From assembly GCA_041396245.1 (NCBI GenBank), contig JAWKYW010000005.1, forward strand, positions 124,001 to 188,000: a DNA stretch of 64,000 bases. The letters run 5' to 3'. Every line of letters starts with the position of its first letter. Positions within the stretch are counted from its first letter, which is position 1. Of this stretch, positions 42,307 to 50,606 are shown piece by piece. Under the pieces are notes generated by a model. The model did not search any database. It saw only the letters and a list, made by a program, of their open reading frames with translations, and was not told the origin of the DNA. A program made the position numbers and the translations under genes. Source of the stretch: Desulfobacillus sp041396245. Lineage in GTDB: Bacteria > Pseudomonadota > Gammaproteobacteria > Burkholderiales > Rhodocyclaceae.

Positions 42307-42851
42307 AGCCCCCAGACCTGATTGGCGCGGACGAAGCCGGACTGGCCGTCGCGATGGCGCACCCGGGCCCAGCCGGGCGGACCGGGCTCGACAAGTTCCA
42401 GCAGCACGTCCTTGTCGGCCTCGAAAACCAGCGGCGCGGCATCGTCGGCCTGGGCGCGCACGCCGGCGCTTGCCGCCGTGACGATGAGCGTGCGCTTCTC
42501 GGCGAGGGCACTCTTCTCCACCCAGGCGAGGTCGCCGGCGGCATCGCGCACCTTGATCCAGCCTTCCAGGCTGACCACCACCTCCACCGGCGTGCCGCGG
42601 GCGATGATGAAGAGCGGCTTCGCCTTCTGCGAGGGCGCATCGAACATCACCGCGCCGGTCTCCGCTACCGAACGGAATTCCAGCGCCCAGGCGGGCGCTG
42701 CGGCAAAAGTCAGTCCCCAGAGGACGGCGGCAAGAATGCCGCCTGCCCCCCGTCCCCCTTCCCGCAGAAGGGGGTGACGGGTGTTCGTCGCTGCGCGGCT
42801 CGGCATGGCTGGCTGCGCCGCCCCTGGGGCGGCCCGGCGGGCGGCGTTCAC
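42303..42851 (-). CDS. SH3-domain periplasmic protein
   Basis: A protein of up to 182 residues with a signal-like segment (GGILAAVLWGLTFAAAPAWA), then two SH3-like modules starting LEFRSVAETGAVMFDAP and RTLIVTAASAGVRAQ, ending QSGFVRANQVWGL. Such SH3 proteins of betaproteobacteria lie between secB and gpsA and have no known function. The start is unclear: the GTG at 42851 overlaps the secB stop, but the first 38 codons run through a GTCA-hairpin repeat (42742-42778). The stop is in a REP element. Confidence 0.75.
   Translation of the reverse strand: MNAARRAAPGAAQPAMPSRAATNTRHPLLREGGRGAGGILAAVLWGLTFAAAPAWALEFRSVAETGAVMFDAPSQKAKPLFIIARGTPVEVVVSLEGWIKVRDAAGDLAWVEKSALAEKRTLIVTAASAGVRAQADDAAPLVFEADKDVLLELVEPGPPGWARVRHRDGQSGFVRANQVWGL
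42742..42778 (-). repeat. GTCA-hairpin repeat (R2)
   Basis: On the minus strand the element reads GTCACCCCCTTC, a short loop, GGGAAGGGGGAC and GGGGGG. The CCCCCTTC and GGGAAGGGGG arms form a hairpin. It is preceded by CGAACACCC as in the related copies. It lies inside the 5' part of the SH3 gene. Confidence 0.75.
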
Positions 42852-43306
42852 TGGATGGGAATTTCGCTGGGCTGGCCGGCCTGCTGTTCCAGGCGCTGGC
42901 GGTAGAGCGCCTCGAAGTTCACCGGCGCCAGCAGCACCGGCTGGAATCCGGCGCGGGTAATGATGTCGGAGACGGTTTCACGCGCGTAGGGAAAGAGGAT
43001 GTTGGGACAGGCAATGGCCAGCACCGGCTCCATCTCCTCGTCCGGCACGTTGCGGACCTGGAAGATGCCGGCTTGCGCCGCCTCGACGAGGAACTGGGTC
43101 TTCTCGCCCAGCCTGGCGGTGACGGTGACGGTCAGCACGACCTCGAAGACGCCGTCGCCCAGGCCGTTCGCCTCGGACTGCAGGCCGACCTCGACGGCGG
43201 GCTGCTCGCGTTCGAGAAAGATCTGCGGTGCATTGGGGATTTCGAGGGAGAGGTCCTTGACGTAGACCTTCTCGATGGAAAAAACGGGCTGTTCAGTCTC
43301 TGACAT
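42848..43306 (-). CDS. secB: Protein-export chaperone SecB
   Basis: A 152-residue cytosolic chaperone that keeps preproteins unfolded and hands them to SecA. Typical segments are FSIEKVYVKDLSLEIPNAPQ, CPNILFPYARETVSDIITRA and FQPVLLAPVNFEALY. Length is normal. It lies between grxC and the SH3 gene, and the secB-gpsA order is widely conserved in proteobacteria. Confidence 0.95.
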   Translation of the reverse strand: MSETEQPVFSIEKVYVKDLSLEIPNAPQIFLEREQPAVEVGLQSEANGLGDGVFEVVLTVTVTARLGEKTQFLVEAAQAGIFQVRNVPDEEMEPVLAIACPNILFPYARETVSDIITRAGFQPVLLAPVNFEALYRQRLEQQAGQPSEIPIQ

Positions 43307-43339
43307 GGCGTGGAACCGTAAGGGTAAAGGTAAGGAAAA

Positions 43340-43606
43340 TCATTCGCCGCGCAACAGGGCATCGAGCCTGCCGGCGCGGTCGAGGGCATACAGGTCGTCG
43401 CAGCCGCCGACATGGTGTTCGCCGATGTAGATCTGCGGCACGCTGCGGCGGCCGGTCCTGCGCATCATCTCCTCGCGGCGGGCGGGATCGAGGTCGATGC
43501 GGACCTTCTCGATGCCGCTGACGCCCTTGCTGTTCAGGAGCTGCTCGGCGCGCACGCAGAACGGGCACACCGCGGTGGAGTACATGAGTATCTTCGGCGG
43601 GCTCAT
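43340..43606 (-). CDS. grxC: Glutaredoxin 3
   Basis: An 88-residue glutathione-dependent disulfide oxidoreductase with the dithiol active site CPFC (residues 14-17, AVCPFCVRAEQLL), the cis-proline in RRSVPQIYIG, and the GG motif in HHVGGCDDLYAL. Its ATG overlaps the rhodanese stop by four bases and secB follows 33 bases away. The order rhodanese-grxC-secB-gpsA is common in gammaproteobacteria and betaproteobacteria. Confidence 0.94.
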   Translation of the reverse strand: MSPPKILMYSTAVCPFCVRAEQLLNSKGVSGIEKVRIDLDPARREEMMRRTGRRSVPQIYIGEHHVGGCDDLYALDRAGRLDALLRGE

Positions 43607-44025
43607 TTTCGGGTGATCGGCAGGCCGGCCTGGTCCCAGGCGGAAAGGCCGCCGCTGAGGTTGAACACTTTTTCGAAACCGGCGCGGCGCAGCCGGCCGC
43701 AGGCCGAGCCCGAGCGGTTGCCGCTGGCGCAATTGACGATGATCGAGCGCCCCTTGAACTTGTCCAGCTCGGGCAGGCGCTTGTCGAGCTGGGAGAGCGG
43801 GATGTGGCGGGAATTGGGAATGTGGCCGTTGCCGAACTCGGCTGCCTCGCGCACGTCGAGCAGGATGGCATCCTCGCGGTTGATGAGGAGGGTGGCCTGC
43901 ATCGGCGACACGCTGGCGCTGCCGCCGCGCGCCTGCCAGGTCTGCCATAGCAGCATGCCGCCGCTGAAGGCGGCGAGGCCGAACCAGATCAGGTTGTCCT
44001 TGACGAAATCCAAGAAATGCTCCAT
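43603..44025 (-). CDS. Membrane-anchored rhodanese-domain sulfurtransferase
   Basis: A 140-residue protein with an N-terminal membrane segment (about residues 8-30) and one rhodanese domain. The active-site loop is CASGNRSG, with the persulfide-carrying cysteine first and a six-residue loop typical of sulfurtransferases rather than Cdc25. It starts directly after the ArsR gene (no gap), so the two form an operon. It is orthologous in position to YibN of E. coli. Confidence 0.88.
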   Translation of the reverse strand: MEHFLDFVKDNLIWFGLAAFSGGMLLWQTWQARGGSASVSPMQATLLINREDAILLDVREAAEFGNGHIPNSRHIPLSQLDKRLPELDKFKGRSIIVNCASGNRSGSACGRLRRAGFEKVFNLSGGLSAWDQAGLPITRK

Positions 44026-44343
44026 TTATGTGTGCGAGTGAGGAACGCCGCAAAAGACTTCCCGCATCAGCACGATGAGTTGCAGGGTGCGCTGGTCGCC
44101 GACGCGGTAATAGACGCGGTTGGCGTCCTTCCTCGTGAGCAGCACGCCCTTGTCGCGCAGGATCGCCAGATGCTGGGAAATGTTGCTCTGGGAGGTGCCG
44201 ACGGCATCGACGATCTCCTGGACGCAGGCCTCCTGGTCGCCGATGACGCAGAGGATCTTCAGACGCAGCGGATGCGAAATCGCCTTGAGCGCGCGCGCGG
44301 CGGTCTCGATGTGCTCCTGCTTCTCGATCAGATCGATGATCAT
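44026..44343 (-). CDS. ArsR-family winged-helix regulator, persulfide-sensor-like
   Basis: A 105-residue repressor-type protein. The winged helix-turn-helix is ACVQEIVDAVGTSQSNISQH then LAILRDKGVLLTRKDANRVY. It has Cys32 in KILCVIGD, Cys40 and Cys98 in REVFCGV. The Cys32-Cys98 distance of 66 residues equals that between the two sensor cysteines of BigR (42 and 108) and SqrR (41 and 107), and they occupy equivalent places in the fold. Metal-sensing ArsR residues are not evident. I infer a persulfide or thiol sensor that controls the rhodanese downstream. Cys40 is extra. Confidence 0.85.
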   Translation of the reverse strand: MIIDLIEKQEHIETAARALKAISHPLRLKILCVIGDQEACVQEIVDAVGTSQSNISQHLAILRDKGVLLTRKDANRVYYRVGDQRTLQLIVLMREVFCGVPHSHT

Positions 44344-44380
44344 GCTGTCCACTTGGCCGGAACCCGTTTTCAAACAGGCT

Positions 44381-44396
44381 AGTATTATAAAATACT
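44381..44396. promoter_or_regulatory. Dyad operator overlapping the ArsR gene promoter
   Basis: AGTATT-ATAA-AATACT is a 6-bp inverted repeat with a 4-base centre. On the minus strand it contains a perfect TATAAT (44389 to 44384), 41 bases upstream of the ArsR gene. A dyad over the -10 suits repression by the regulator itself. The region also lies upstream of gpmA on the other strand. Confidence 0.6.
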
Positions 44397-44467
44397 TCTT
44401 TGCTCCCGTATGGGCCGATTGAAAGCGGTCCCTCCCTGCCGATCTCCTTCCGCATATCGAAGACATC

Positions 44468-45223
44468 ATGAAAAAAATCGTTCTGCTCCGCCATGGCGAG
44501 TCCGCCTGGAACAAGGAAAACCGCTTCACCGGCTGGACCGACGTCGACTTGACCGACAAGGGCCGCGCCGAGGCAAGGCAGGCCGGCCAGCTGCTCAAGG
44601 AGGCCGGCTTCGCCTTCGATATCGCCTACACCTCGGTATTGAAGCGCGCCATCCGCACGTTGTGGAGCGTGCTCGACGAAATGGATCGCATGTGGATCCC
44701 CGTGGAACATTCCTGGCGCCTGAACGAGCGGCATTACGGCGCCCTGCAGGGGCTGAACAAGTCGGAAACGGCTGAAAAGTACGGCGAGGCCCAGGTCAAG
44801 ATCTGGCGCCGCGCCTACGGCACCCCTCCGCCTGCGCTTGACCGGGACGACGCGCGACTCGTCGCCCAACTGGCCGACCCGCGCTATGCCGCCGAGCCGG
44901 CCGCTGCCGCCGTGGCGACGGAATGCCTGAAGGATACGGTTGCCCGCTTCCTGCCGTACTGGCAATCGACCATCGCACCCTCGGTCAGGGCCGGCCGCAG
45001 CGTCATCATCGCCGCCCACGGCAACAGCCTGCGCGCCCTGGTGAAATACCTCGACACGATTTCCGACCAGGACATCGTCGAACTGAACATCCCGACCGGG
45101 GTGCCGCTGGTCTATGAGCTTGACGACGATCTCAAGCCGCTCAAGCACTATTACCTGGGCGACCAGGTCGCCATCGCGGCGGCCATGCAGGCCGTCGCCA
45201 GCCAGGGCAAGGCGAAAAGCTGA
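44468..45223 (+). CDS. gpmA: 2,3-bisphosphoglycerate-dependent phosphoglycerate mutase
   Basis: A 251-residue glycolytic enzyme that interconverts 3- and 2-phosphoglycerate. The catalytic histidine is in VLLRHGESAWN, followed by ENRFTGWTDVDLTDKG, RHYGALQGLNK and the second histidine in IIAAHGNSLRALVKYLD. Length is typical for GpmA. It is divergent from the ArsR gene. Confidence 0.95.
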   Translation: MKKIVLLRHGESAWNKENRFTGWTDVDLTDKGRAEARQAGQLLKEAGFAFDIAYTSVLKRAIRTLWSVLDEMDRMWIPVEHSWRLNERHYGALQGLNKSETAEKYGEAQVKIWRRAYGTPPPALDRDDARLVAQLADPRYAAEPAAAAVATECLKDTVARFLPYWQSTIAPSVRAGRSVIIAAHGNSLRALVKYLDTISDQDIVELNIPTGVPLVYELDDDLKPLKHYYLGDQVAIAAAMQAVASQGKAKS

Positions 45224-45268
45224 AAGACATGCATAGGCGCGGAGTTGGCGGATAAAATCCGGACAGGC

Positions 45269-46480
45269 ATGTCCCCGATCGCAAAGCCGTTTTCATCCAT
45301 TTCCCTCCGTGTAATCCGTGGCATCGTCGCGACCTGTTGCCTCTGTGCGGCGGCAACGGGCCTCGCCGCTCCGGCCGACGCCGAGCGCAATGCGCTGAAG
45401 CGCCTGCAGGAACGCATCCAGGCGCTGCAAACGGACCTCGCCAAAACGGAAGGTTCGCGCACGGAAGCCGCTGACGGCCTGCGCGAAACCGAGCGGTCCG
45501 TTTCCGACGCCAACCGCAAGCTGCGCGAACTGACCGGCAAGCGGGCCGCCGTCAAGGCCCAGCTCGGCCACCTCGGCGTCCAGTCGAAGACGCTCTCGGC
45601 GCGCATTGCCGTCCAGCAGGCCCAGCTGGGCAGGCTGTTCACGCGGCAGTATTACGCCGGCGAGAGCGATGCCGTGCGCCACCTGCTCTCCGGCAACGAC
45701 CCCAACCAGCTGGCCCGCGATGCCCACTACCTGAGCCTGCTCTCGCGCGCCAAGGCGGACCTGATTCGCGACCTGGGCGGGATTCTCGAGGAAAAGAAGC
45801 GTCTTGCCCGGCTGGCGAGCGAGAAGAACGCCGAACTGGCCGAAATCGAGCAAAGCCGGCAACGCGAACGCGCCGGGCTGATCGAACAGCAGGAAAAGCG
45901 CCGGGCGGTCCTTGCCCGCCTGTCCGAGCGCATCAAGGCACAGCGGCGCGAGGTGGGCAAACTCAGGCGCGACGAAAAGCGCATGACCAGGCTGATCGCG
46001 GGCCTCGGTCGCATCGTCGCCAGGCCCCGGACGCCTGCCCTGCGCAACGAGCGCACGCCGGACGCTTCCCACGCCGCCAATGCCTTTGGCCGCCTCAAAG
46101 GCCGCCTCGCCCTGCCCACCCGCGGGGAACTAGTCAACCGTTTCGGCACTCCACGACAGGACGGCGGCACGACCTGGAAGGGGCTTTTCATCCGCGCCGA
46201 CGGCGGCGCCGACGTCAAGGCCATCGCCGCCGGCCAGGTGGTGTACGCCGACTGGCTGCGCGGCTTCGGCAACCTGGCCATCGTCGACCACGGCGATGGC
46301 TATCTTTCCGTATACGGCAACAACGAATCCCTCTTCAAGGCGGTCGGCCAGGAAGTCAAGGCCGGCGACGCGATCGCCTCGGTGGGCAACAGCGGCGGCA
46401 ATCCGGAAACGGGTTTATACTTTGAATTGAGACATTTGGGACGGCCGATCGACCCCTTGAAGTGGGTCAGGCTGAAATAG
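45269..46480 (+). CDS. EnvC-like murein hydrolase activator (M23)
   Basis: A 403-residue periplasmic protein with a signal peptide (IVATCCLCAAATGLAAP), two long coiled coils (about residues 35-130 and 165-245) and a C-terminal LytM/M23 domain (RLALPTRGELVNRFG, then SVGNSGGNPETGLYFELRH). Some zinc ligands are missing (the first HxxxD-type site reads NRFGTPRQ), as in EnvC, which activates amidases rather than cutting murein. I chose ATG 45269; a TTG at 45245 extends the frame. ctpA follows 31 bases downstream, a typical order. Confidence 0.9.
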   Translation: MSPIAKPFSSISLRVIRGIVATCCLCAAATGLAAPADAERNALKRLQERIQALQTDLAKTEGSRTEAADGLRETERSVSDANRKLRELTGKRAAVKAQLGHLGVQSKTLSARIAVQQAQLGRLFTRQYYAGESDAVRHLLSGNDPNQLARDAHYLSLLSRAKADLIRDLGGILEEKKRLARLASEKNAELAEIEQSRQRERAGLIEQQEKRRAVLARLSERIKAQRREVGKLRRDEKRMTRLIAGLGRIVARPRTPALRNERTPDASHAANAFGRLKGRLALPTRGELVNRFGTPRQDGGTTWKGLFIRADGGADVKAIAAGQVVYADWLRGFGNLAIVDHGDGYLSVYGNNESLFKAVGQEVKAGDAIASVGNSGGNPETGLYFELRHLGRPIDPLKWVRLK

Positions 46481-46511
46481 GCCCAGCGGCCCCGACGGAG
46501 ACACCACAGAC

Positions 46512-47906
46512 ATGCGCACCAAGCTGCAACAAGCCGGCCTCGTCCTTTTCGGACTGATCGCCGGCGTTTTCATCAGCCTCAACTTCTCCGCCATCGCCCA
46601 GAAGGATGCGGTCGCGCCGCTGCCGATCGAGGAGCTGCGCAGCTTCGCCGACGTCTTCAACGCCATCAAGACGGGCTATGTCGAGCCGATCGAGGACAAG
46701 AAGCTCATCACCCACGCCATCTCCGGCATGCTGACCGGGCTGGATCCGCACTCCCAGTACCTCGACGCCGACGCCTTCAAGGATCTGCAGGTCAACACCC
46801 AGGGCGAGTTCGGCGGGCTCGGCATCGAAGTCGGCATGGAAGACGGCTTCGTCAAGGTCGTCTCCCCCATCGAGGACACCCCCGCCTACCGTGCCGGCAT
46901 CAAGGCCGGCGATCTCATCGTCAAGCTCGACGACACGCCGGTGAAGGGCATGACGCTCGCCGACGCGGTCAAGCGCATGCGCGGCAAGCCGAAGACCCGG
47001 ATCACGCTCACCATCGCGCGCAAGGGCGAGGCCAAGCCGATCGTCGTCACCATCACCCGAGAAGTCATCAAGGTGCAGAGCGTGAAGTCGAAGATGATCG
47101 AGCCGGGCTATGCCTACGTGCGCCTGACCCAGTTCCAGGAGGGCACCGCCAGGAAGCTGGTCGAGCACCTCGACAAGCTGTGGAAGCAGGGTCCGGTCAA
47201 GGGCCTGGTGCTCGATCTGCGCAACGACCCGGGCGGGCTGTTGCACGGCGCCATCGGCGTCGCCGCCGCCTTCCTGCCGCCGAACGCGCTGGTGACCTCC
47301 ACCGACGGCCGCACCGAGGACGCCAAGCGCAAGTACCTCGCCAGGCCGGGGGATTACCTGCGCGGCTCGCGCACCGACTTCCTCGAGGCGCTCCCCGCCG
47401 ACATCAAGACGGTGCCGATGGTCGTCCTGGTGAATGCCGGCTCGGCCTCCGCCTCCGAGATCGTCGCCGGCGCCCTGCAGGACCACAAGCGCGCCGTCGT
47501 CATGGGCACGCAAACCTTCGGCAAGGGTTCGGTGCAGACCATCCTGCCGCTCGCCAACAACACGGCCATCAAGCTCACCACGGCCCGCTACTACACGCCG
47601 AGCGGCCGTTCGATCCAGGCCAAGGGCATCGAGCCGGACATCGTCGTCGAGGAAACCGCCAACGGCGGCTCCGGCCAGCGCCTGCGCGAAGCCGACCTGC
47701 AGCGCCACCTCGAGAACGACAAGGACGCGGCGCCCGCCCCGGCCGCCAGGCCGCAGACCAAGGCACCCGACACGAAGGGCAAACCGGGAAAGGACGATGC
47801 GGAGGATGAGGAATCGCCGCGTTTCGAGATCGCCTCGAAGAACGACTATCAGCTCAACCAGGCGGTCATTCTCCTCAAGGGCCTGCAGATCATGCAGGCC
47901 AAGTGA
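46512..47906 (+). CDS. C-terminal processing protease (S41, CtpA type)
   Basis: A 464-residue periplasmic serine protease with an N-terminal signal/membrane segment, a PDZ domain (about residues 95-170, LGIEVGMEDGFVKVVS then SPIEDTPAYRAGIKAGDL) and an S41 catalytic domain. The Ser is in VNAGSASASEIVAGALQD and the Lys in TFGKGSVQTI. The C-terminal tail is acidic and Pro/Lys-rich, unlike E. coli Prc. Such enzymes trim periplasmic proteins including murein hydrolases, which suits the EnvC-like neighbour. Confidence 0.93.
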   Translation: MRTKLQQAGLVLFGLIAGVFISLNFSAIAQKDAVAPLPIEELRSFADVFNAIKTGYVEPIEDKKLITHAISGMLTGLDPHSQYLDADAFKDLQVNTQGEFGGLGIEVGMEDGFVKVVSPIEDTPAYRAGIKAGDLIVKLDDTPVKGMTLADAVKRMRGKPKTRITLTIARKGEAKPIVVTITREVIKVQSVKSKMIEPGYAYVRLTQFQEGTARKLVEHLDKLWKQGPVKGLVLDLRNDPGGLLHGAIGVAAAFLPPNALVTSTDGRTEDAKRKYLARPGDYLRGSRTDFLEALPADIKTVPMVVLVNAGSASASEIVAGALQDHKRAVVMGTQTFGKGSVQTILPLANNTAIKLTTARYYTPSGRSIQAKGIEPDIVVEETANGGSGQRLREADLQRHLENDKDAAPAPAARPQTKAPDTKGKPGKDDAEDEESPRFEIASKNDYQLNQAVILLKGLQIMQAK

Positions 47907-47924
47907 TGGGCTGAGGCCAGGGGC

Positions 47925-48386
47925 ATGACGCCGGAACGCGCGCGCGAACTGGCCCGCCGCGTTCCGCCCGCGGACCAGGCCCTCGCCCTGCCTGCCCAGG
48001 GCAGCATCAAGCAGCGCGAAATCCGCTTCGCCCGGCGCCCCCCCGGACAGGCAAAGCGGGCCGCCCAGCTGCTCGCCGGGCTGGAGTGCCTGCAGGTCAC
48101 GGACGGGCCCCATCCGCGCGGCATCAGCGTCAGCTACGACCTGATCGACTACACCTGCGAGGGGCTCGAGAAGGCCCTGCGCAACCTCGGCTACCGCCTC
48201 GACAATTCGCCCTACCGCAGGATCGTCCGCGCCATAGTGTACTTCACCGAGGAAACCCAGTTGCGCAACCTGAAGGCGCCGGCACGCCTGATCAAGCAGT
48301 CCAACCAGGTCTACATCAAGGCCTGGGAGCACCATCCGCACGGCGACCGCGACGACACGCCGACGGAACTGCGCGAAGACCGGTGA
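47925..48386 (+). CDS. Conserved protein of unknown function
   Basis: A 153-residue soluble protein with no signal peptide or membrane segment. A basic N-terminal half (QREIRFARRPPGQAKRAAQL) precedes a ferredoxin-like segment, ISVSYDLIDYTCEGLEKALR then NLGYRLD, like heavy-metal-associated or ACT-type folds, but without a CxxC motif. The end is charged (HHPHGDRDDTPTELRED). I do not recognise the family. The gene overlaps moeB by four bases (GTGA) and lies 18 bases after ctpA, so it is probably in that operon. Confidence 0.7.
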   Translation: MTPERARELARRVPPADQALALPAQGSIKQREIRFARRPPGQAKRAAQLLAGLECLQVTDGPHPRGISVSYDLIDYTCEGLEKALRNLGYRLDNSPYRRIVRAIVYFTEETQLRNLKAPARLIKQSNQVYIKAWEHHPHGDRDDTPTELREDR

Positions 48387-49138
48387 ACGACGATCAGTTA
48401 TTGCGCTACTCGCGCCATATCCTCCTGCCCCAGCTCGGCATCGAGGGACAGGAGCGCCTGCTCGCCGCGCGTGCCCTGGTCGTGGGCGCCGGCGGCCTCG
48501 GCTCGCCGGCGGCGATGTATCTGGCCTCGGCCGGCATCGGTACCCTCGTGCTGTGCGACGGCGACACGGTGGACCTCACCAACCTCCAGCGCCAGCTCCT
48601 TCACCACACGCGCTCGGTGGGAAAGCCGAAGGCGCTGTCCGGCCGCGACACGCTGGCGCTGATCAATCCCGACGTGAAGGTCGTCGCGCTGGAACGCCGG
48701 CTGGAAGGCGCGTCCCTGGAGGAGGAGGTCGCCGCGGCCGACGTCGTGCTCGATTGCTCCGACAATTTCACCACGCGCCATGCCATCAACCGCGCCTGCG
48801 TCGCATACCGCAAGCCGCTCGTCTCCGGCGCCGCCATCCGTTTCGACGGCCAGGTCTCGGTGTTCGACCTGCGCCGGCCGGAGAGCCCCTGCTACAACTG
48901 CCTGTTTCCGGAAGGCCGGGAAGCGGAGGAAGTGCGCTGCGCCGTGATGGGCGTCTTCGCCCCGCTCACCGGCATCATCGGCGCGACGCAGGCAGCCGAG
49001 GCCCTCAAGCTCGTCGCCGGCTGCGGCGAATCGCTGATGGGCAGGTTGCTGCTGCTTGACGGCCTGGCGATGGAATGGCGCGCCATCCGGCTCGGCAAGG
49101 ATCCGGGCTGTGCGGTGTGCGGCGCCGTTTCGTCCTGA
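48383..49138 (+). CDS. moeB: MoeB/ThiF-family adenylyltransferase
   Basis: A 251-residue E1-like enzyme that adenylates the C-terminus of a ubiquitin-like sulfur carrier (MoaD or ThiS). The nucleotide site is GAGGLGSPAAMYLASAGIG, with DLTNLQRQLLH, and two CxxC pairs (CYNC, CAVC) bind zinc. It could serve molybdopterin or thiamine synthesis; no moaD, thiS or partner gene is adjacent, though mog lies at 61.9 kb. GTG start overlaps the preceding gene. Confidence 0.9.
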   Translation: MNDDQLLRYSRHILLPQLGIEGQERLLAARALVVGAGGLGSPAAMYLASAGIGTLVLCDGDTVDLTNLQRQLLHHTRSVGKPKALSGRDTLALINPDVKVVALERRLEGASLEEEVAAADVVLDCSDNFTTRHAINRACVAYRKPLVSGAAIRFDGQVSVFDLRRPESPCYNCLFPEGREAEEVRCAVMGVFAPLTGIIGATQAAEALKLVAGCGESLMGRLLLLDGLAMEWRAIRLGKDPGCAVCGAVSS

Positions 49139-49142
49139 ATAC

Positions 49143-49514
49143 CTACGAACGTTCCAGCCAGCTGGCGTGACGCAGGCTCGCCGGGGCGTGGGCGAAGAGG
49201 ACGGAGAGGACCAGGATCAGCCAGAACAGCACGTCGCGCTGTGCCGGCCAGGCCAGCAGGATGCCCAGCAACAGCAGCTTGCCGGCCATGGCGAGGCCGA
49301 CGTACTCGCGGCAATAGCCCGGGCGCGACCAGGCGTCCAGCGCCAGGATGGTCAGGCCGGAAGCCAGCGTCGCCACGCCGAAGGCCATCCAGCGGCCTTC
49401 GGGCATGTCCGCCAGGATGCCGGCGCCAAGACCGACGACACCGGCAAGATGGACGGCCCGCAGCACATTCACCAGCCAGCGCTTGCCGGGAAAATCGCGC
49501 GCGGCGCGCTTCAT
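49143..49514 (-). CDS. Small membrane protein of unknown function
   Basis: A 123-residue protein with four hydrophobic segments (about residues 18-36, 43-60, 73-90 and 93-110). A first cytosolic segment is basic (MKRAARDFPGKRW). No family is recognised. The start overlaps the ribD stop by four bases, so it is likely cotranscribed. It converges on moeB with four bases between them. Confidence 0.75.
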   Translation of the reverse strand: MKRAARDFPGKRWLVNVLRAVHLAGVVGLGAGILADMPEGRWMAFGVATLASGLTILALDAWSRPGYCREYVGLAMAGKLLLLGILLAWPAQRDVLFWLILVLSVLFAHAPASLRHASWLERS

Positions 49515-50602
49515 GCGGCCGACAACCGTGCCAGGATGCGGATGTCGGCGCCGACGCGGCGCAGGTCCGTGATCTTCAGGTCGCGGCGGCCCGAGAGATC
49601 GGCGATCTCCGGCAGCGGAAACATCTCGCGGCCGCTGCCGAGAATCGTCGGCGCATAGTAGAGCAGCAGCTCATCGACCAGACCCTCGCGCAGCAGCGAG
49701 CCGTTCAACTTGTGGCCGGCCTCGACGTGCAGTTCGTTGATGCCCCGTCCGGCCAGCAGTTCCAGCAGGCGCGGCAGGTCGACCTTGCCCTGCGGATTGG
49801 GCAGCACGACCACCTCGGTGCCGGCCGCGCGCAGGATGGCGGCCTTTTCGGCATCGTCCTGCGCGGCCGCCACCAGCGTGTTGCCGCCTTCGAGGATGCG
49901 CGCCGTCGGCGGCGTCTCGAAATGGCTGTCCACCACCACGCGCAGCGGCTGTCGCGATGTCTCGATGTCGCGCACGGTCAGGCGCGGGTCGTCGTCGCGC
50001 ACCGTGCCGGCGCCGGTGAGGATGGCGCAGGCGCGGGCGCGGAAGAAGTGGCCGTCGCGGCGCGCCTCCGGGCCGGTGATCCACTGGCTCCTGCCGTTGT
50101 TCAGCGCCGTCTTGCCGTCGAGGCTGGCGGCCAGCTTGAGGCGCAGCCACGGACGGCCGCGCTCCATGCGCGAGACGAAGCCGATGTTGAGTTCGCGCGC
50201 TTCATGCGCCATCAGCCCGAATTCGCAGGCGACGCCAGCGGCGGCGAGCTGCGCCAGGCCGCTGCCGCCGACCTGCGGATTCGGGTCGCGCATGGCCGCC
50301 ACCACGCGCGCCACGCCGGCTTCGATCAGCGCCACGGCGCAGGGCGGCGTGCGGCCGTGGTGGCTGCAGGGCTCCAGGGTGACGTAGGCAGTGGCGCCGC
50401 GCGCCTGCCCGGCGGCGGCATTCAGCGCGTGAGTCTCGGCATGCGGCCCGCCGGCACGTTGGTGCCAGCCCTCGCCGACGACGGCGCCATCCTTGACGAG
50501 CACGCAGCCGACGCGCGGATTGGGCGTGGTGGAGATCAGGCCCTTCTCCGCCAGCCGCAGCGCGCGGGCCATGAATTCGTGATCGGCGGCGGAAAAGTTC
50601 AT
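49511..50602 (-). CDS. ribD: Riboflavin biosynthesis deaminase/reductase RibD
   Basis: A 363-residue bifunctional enzyme of riboflavin synthesis. The N-terminal deaminase has the zinc motif HAETHAL, then PCSHHGRTPPCA; the C-terminal reductase follows from about residue 145 (RPWLRLKLAASLDGKTALNN). Both domains are full length. It lies downstream of nrdR, as is common. The 83-base gap to nrdR holds an inverted repeat. Confidence 0.95.
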   Translation of the reverse strand: MNFSAADHEFMARALRLAEKGLISTTPNPRVGCVLVKDGAVVGEGWHQRAGGPHAETHALNAAAGQARGATAYVTLEPCSHHGRTPPCAVALIEAGVARVVAAMRDPNPQVGGSGLAQLAAAGVACEFGLMAHEARELNIGFVSRMERGRPWLRLKLAASLDGKTALNNGRSQWITGPEARRDGHFFRARACAILTGAGTVRDDDPRLTVRDIETSRQPLRVVVDSHFETPPTARILEGGNTLVAAAQDDAEKAAILRAAGTEVVVLPNPQGKVDLPRLLELLAGRGINELHVEAGHKLNGSLLREGLVDELLLYYAPTILGSGREMFPLPEIADLSGRRDLKITDLRRVGADIRILARLSAA

Positions 50603-50606
50603 TTCC

